Source of the DNA: Sulfitobacter sp. JL08
GTDB lineage: Bacteria; Pseudomonadota; Alphaproteobacteria; Rhodobacterales; Rhodobacteraceae
NCBI RefSeq assembly: GCF_003352045.1
Contig: NZ_CP025815.1
Span: forward strand, 1,178,001 to 1,242,000
Reading direction: 5' to 3'
Length of the DNA stretch: 64,000 nucleotides
The position numbers and the translations under genes are program-made. The notes under the pieces are model-generated. The model had not been told where the DNA came from. It did not search any database and saw only the letters and a list, made by a program, of their open reading frames with translations. Every line of letters starts with the position of its first letter. The first letter of the stretch is position 1. This document shows positions 62,185 to 64,000 of this stretch, piece by piece.

Positions 62185-63278
62185 CACAAAAACCCCGCGC
62201 CCGTGATATCGGCCTGTCATTTGACGGCACGCCCGGCCCCTGCAACGCGATCACCGATGTGCCGGGGATCACGGTTGGGTATGCCACGGTGATCGAGGAT
62301 GCAGTGCCAGGTATTCACGCCGGTTTGTGCACAGGCGTGACGGCCATTCTTCCGCGCGGGCAAAGCGGCGATATCGAACCGGTATGGGCCGGTGTTCATT
62401 CGTTCAACGGCAACGGAGAATTGACCGGATCGCACCATATTCAGGATATGGGGTGGTTCATGGGCCCTGTTTTGCTGACAAATTCGCACAGCGTCGGCAT
62501 CGTCAGCCATGCGGCCGTGGGATGGATGATCGAGCGTTATGCCGAAACGTTTGCCACCGATCACATGTGGTGCCTTCCCGTTGTCGGGGAAACCTATGAC
62601 GGTGTTCTGAATGATATCAACGCGCGCGGCGTGACCGAAGCGCACGCGCTTGAGGCGTTGAACAGCGCGGCCCCGGGCGCGGTGGCAGAAGGCAATGTTG
62701 GCGGTGGTACAGGCATGATCGCCTATGAATTCAAGGGTGGCACCGGCACTGCATCGCGACGGATCGATGTTGCCGGTCGCACCTATCATCTGGGTGTGAT
62801 GGTGCAGGCCAACCATGGCACCCGCGACTGGCTCGAAATCTCGGGCGTGCCGGTCGGGCGCGAGATGCGCGATGATCTGGTTTACCCGTCGGATCTGGGA
62901 TCAATCATCGTGGTTATCGCGACAGATGCGCCCCTGTTGCCGCATCAACTGGACCGGGTCGCGCGGCGCGGCAGTATCGGGATCGGGCGCAATGGGACCA
63001 AAGGCGGGAATAATTCCGGCGATATCTTTCTGGCCTTCAGCACAGCCAATCCGCAAAAAAATCCGTGGCATGCGCCCGATGTGATGACGCTTGAGGCGCT
63101 GAAAGACACGCATCTTGATGGGTTTTATGCCGCGACGGTGCAGGCCACCGAAGAGGCCGTGATAAACGCGATGGTCGCCGCCACGGACCGGATTGCGGTG
63201 AAACCCAAGGGCCACAAGGTGCGCGCCATAGATCATAGCCGCCTGATGGACATCGTGCGCGGCTATCGCCGGACCTAG
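62181..63278 (+). CDS. P1-family (DmpA/BapA-type) self-processing aminopeptidase
   Basis: 365 aa, full length. GPCNAITDVPGITVGYATVI is the family's start, AVAEGNVGGGTGMIAYEFKG the substrate pocket and GTKGGNNSGDIFLAF carries the Asn-Ser bond; Ser279 becomes the N-terminal nucleophile after self-cleavage. Family members release N-terminal D-, L- or beta-amino acids from peptides and amides. No signal peptide: acts on imported substrate in the cytosol. Confidence 0.9.
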   Translation: MTQKPRARDIGLSFDGTPGPCNAITDVPGITVGYATVIEDAVPGIHAGLCTGVTAILPRGQSGDIEPVWAGVHSFNGNGELTGSHHIQDMGWFMGPVLLTNSHSVGIVSHAAVGWMIERYAETFATDHMWCLPVVGETYDGVLNDINARGVTEAHALEALNSAAPGAVAEGNVGGGTGMIAYEFKGGTGTASRRIDVAGRTYHLGVMVQANHGTRDWLEISGVPVGREMRDDLVYPSDLGSIIVVIATDAPLLPHQLDRVARRGSIGIGRNGTKGGNNSGDIFLAFSTANPQKNPWHAPDVMTLEALKDTHLDGFYAATVQATEEAVINAMVAATDRIAVKPKGHKVRAIDHSRLMDIVRGYRRT

Positions 63279-63294
63279 GCAAAGGAGCGGAAGA

Positions 63295-64000
63295 ATGGAC
63301 ATTGTCGAGTGTTTCGGAACGCCCCGGCAGCGGGGGCACAGCCACGGCGAAACCTTGCGCGAGCGGATCAACGAGGCGCTGAAAATATGGGCGCAGGCGA
63401 CGATGACATCGCGTGGCACCCGCGCGCCCAAGGATATTGATACCTACTGTACAGAGTTTCTGAACGCGACCGCGCTGATCCCGCGTGCCCGGCGGGCCAC
63501 GCCGGATCTTTACGACGAACTGGTCGGCATCGCTGAGGGTGCGGGGCAACCGCTGGCGCGCATCCTGGCCTATAACCTGATGGACGAACAATGGTGGTAC
63601 GATGCGCGCCCCGATGCCCCCCCGCCCGGGTGCAGCCTGATTGCCACGCCGGTCAGGGGCGGGCATCTGCTGGCACAAAATATGGATTTGCCGGCGCATA
63701 TGGACGGATCACAGATTGTCTTGCGCCTTGGCGGTGCGGACATTCCGCAAACACTGGTGCTAAGTGCTGCGGGCATGATCGGACTGACGGGTGCCAACGA
63801 TGCAGGACTGGCCATAGGGGTCAATACGTTGTTGATGTTGCGCCATGCGGCGGACGGTTTGCCAGTGGCGATGGCGTTGCGCCACGCCCTTGGCGCGCGC
63901 AACCGTGCGGACGCCGTGGCGCGTTTGCGTGGTGTCGGGCACGCCAGCGGGCAGCATTACGCGCTCGCGACAAGCGATGGCATTTCTTCGGTCGAATGTT
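63295..64000 (+). CDS. C45-type autoproteolytic peptidase/acyltransferase (partial)
   Basis: ATG at 63295 after AAAGGAG; 235 codons to the window edge. HGETLRERINEALKIWAQA, then PPPGCSLIATPVRGG with Cys113 as the expected N-terminal nucleophile after Gly-Cys self-cleavage, LLAQNMDLPAHMDGSQIVLR and SAAGMIGLTGANDAGLAIGV, as in acyl-CoA:6-aminopenicillanate acyltransferase relatives. It likely hydrolyses an N-acyl amide. C-terminal part is outside. Confidence 0.88.
   Translation, partial: MDIVECFGTPRQRGHSHGETLRERINEALKIWAQATMTSRGTRAPKDIDTYCTEFLNATALIPRARRATPDLYDELVGIAEGAGQPLARILAYNLMDEQWWYDARPDAPPPGCSLIATPVRGGHLLAQNMDLPAHMDGSQIVLRLGGADIPQTLVLSAAGMIGLTGANDAGLAIGVNTLLMLRHAADGLPVAMALRHALGARNRADAVARLRGVGHASGQHYALATSDGISSVEC

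Overview
The window looks like a chromosomal segment of an alphaproteobacterium of the Rhodobacteraceae (Roseobacter group). The evidence is an exosortase E/protease fusion with VPE-type C-terminal sorting tails, a VPLPA-CTERM protein, FNR-type boxes in front of a stress/CBS/phosphoribosyltransferase cluster, ATGA-coupled operons and GC-rich codon use. No rRNA, tRNA or CRISPR array was seen. Taxonomy is inferred from gene content only.

1-23.3 kb (all minus strand): a surface-polysaccharide operon that reads leftwards from a MarR-type EPS-associated regulator (23279) through galE, a GT4 glycosyltransferase, a GDP-mannose 4,6-dehydratase, a Wzm/Wzt ABC exporter, an acyltransferase, two N-acetyl-sugar amidotransferases, a nucleotidyltransferase, a SAM and an FkbM methyltransferase, a HisH/HisF2 pair, an oxidoreductase/acetyltransferase/aminotransferase trio and eight glycosyltransferases in total; the last one runs off the left edge. 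Most junctions are ATGA, GTGA or TGATG overlaps. The enzyme set predicts an ABC-exported glycan with diacetamido or acetamidino (amidinated) uronic-acid-like sugars.

23.4-32.4 kb: an exosortase E (XrtE)/CPBP-protease fusion, a small four-cysteine secreted protein, and five secreted proteins ending in nearly the same VPEV...FLWERRR tail (one a seven-bladed beta-propeller, two of them paralogues). The stretch is AT-richer, has long non-coding gaps, a decapitated duplicate of the small secreted gene and a dispersed 18-bp motif. The regulator, polysaccharide operon and XrtE system sit back to back and probably build one extracellular matrix.

32.5-41.5 kb: IS6-family remnants (one stacked on another, with an internal microhomology deletion), one intact IS6 copy, and between them a divergent wHTH/TPR regulator and a four-gene operon: cysteine-synthase-like enzyme, secreted protein of unknown function, DUF4242 protein and group II PLP decarboxylase. 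Near-identical IS6 right ends at 33.2 and 41.4 kb bracket this block, followed by an ACT-domain gene.

41.6-46.9 kb: CBS protein, phosphoribosyltransferase, outer-membrane barrel protein, BT1-family transporter and universal stress protein; three FNR-like boxes lie upstream of the minus-strand units, which suggests oxygen control.

47-56 kb: a VPLPA-CTERM protein, a FecR protein with a CHASE2-adenylate cyclase, and an RND efflux pump with its adaptor. 56.3-64 kb: a plus-strand operon with a peptide ABC importer (binding protein, two permeases, fused double ATPase), an RpiR regulator, a P1/DmpA-type self-processing peptidase and a C45-type self-processing acyltransferase cut by the right edge.
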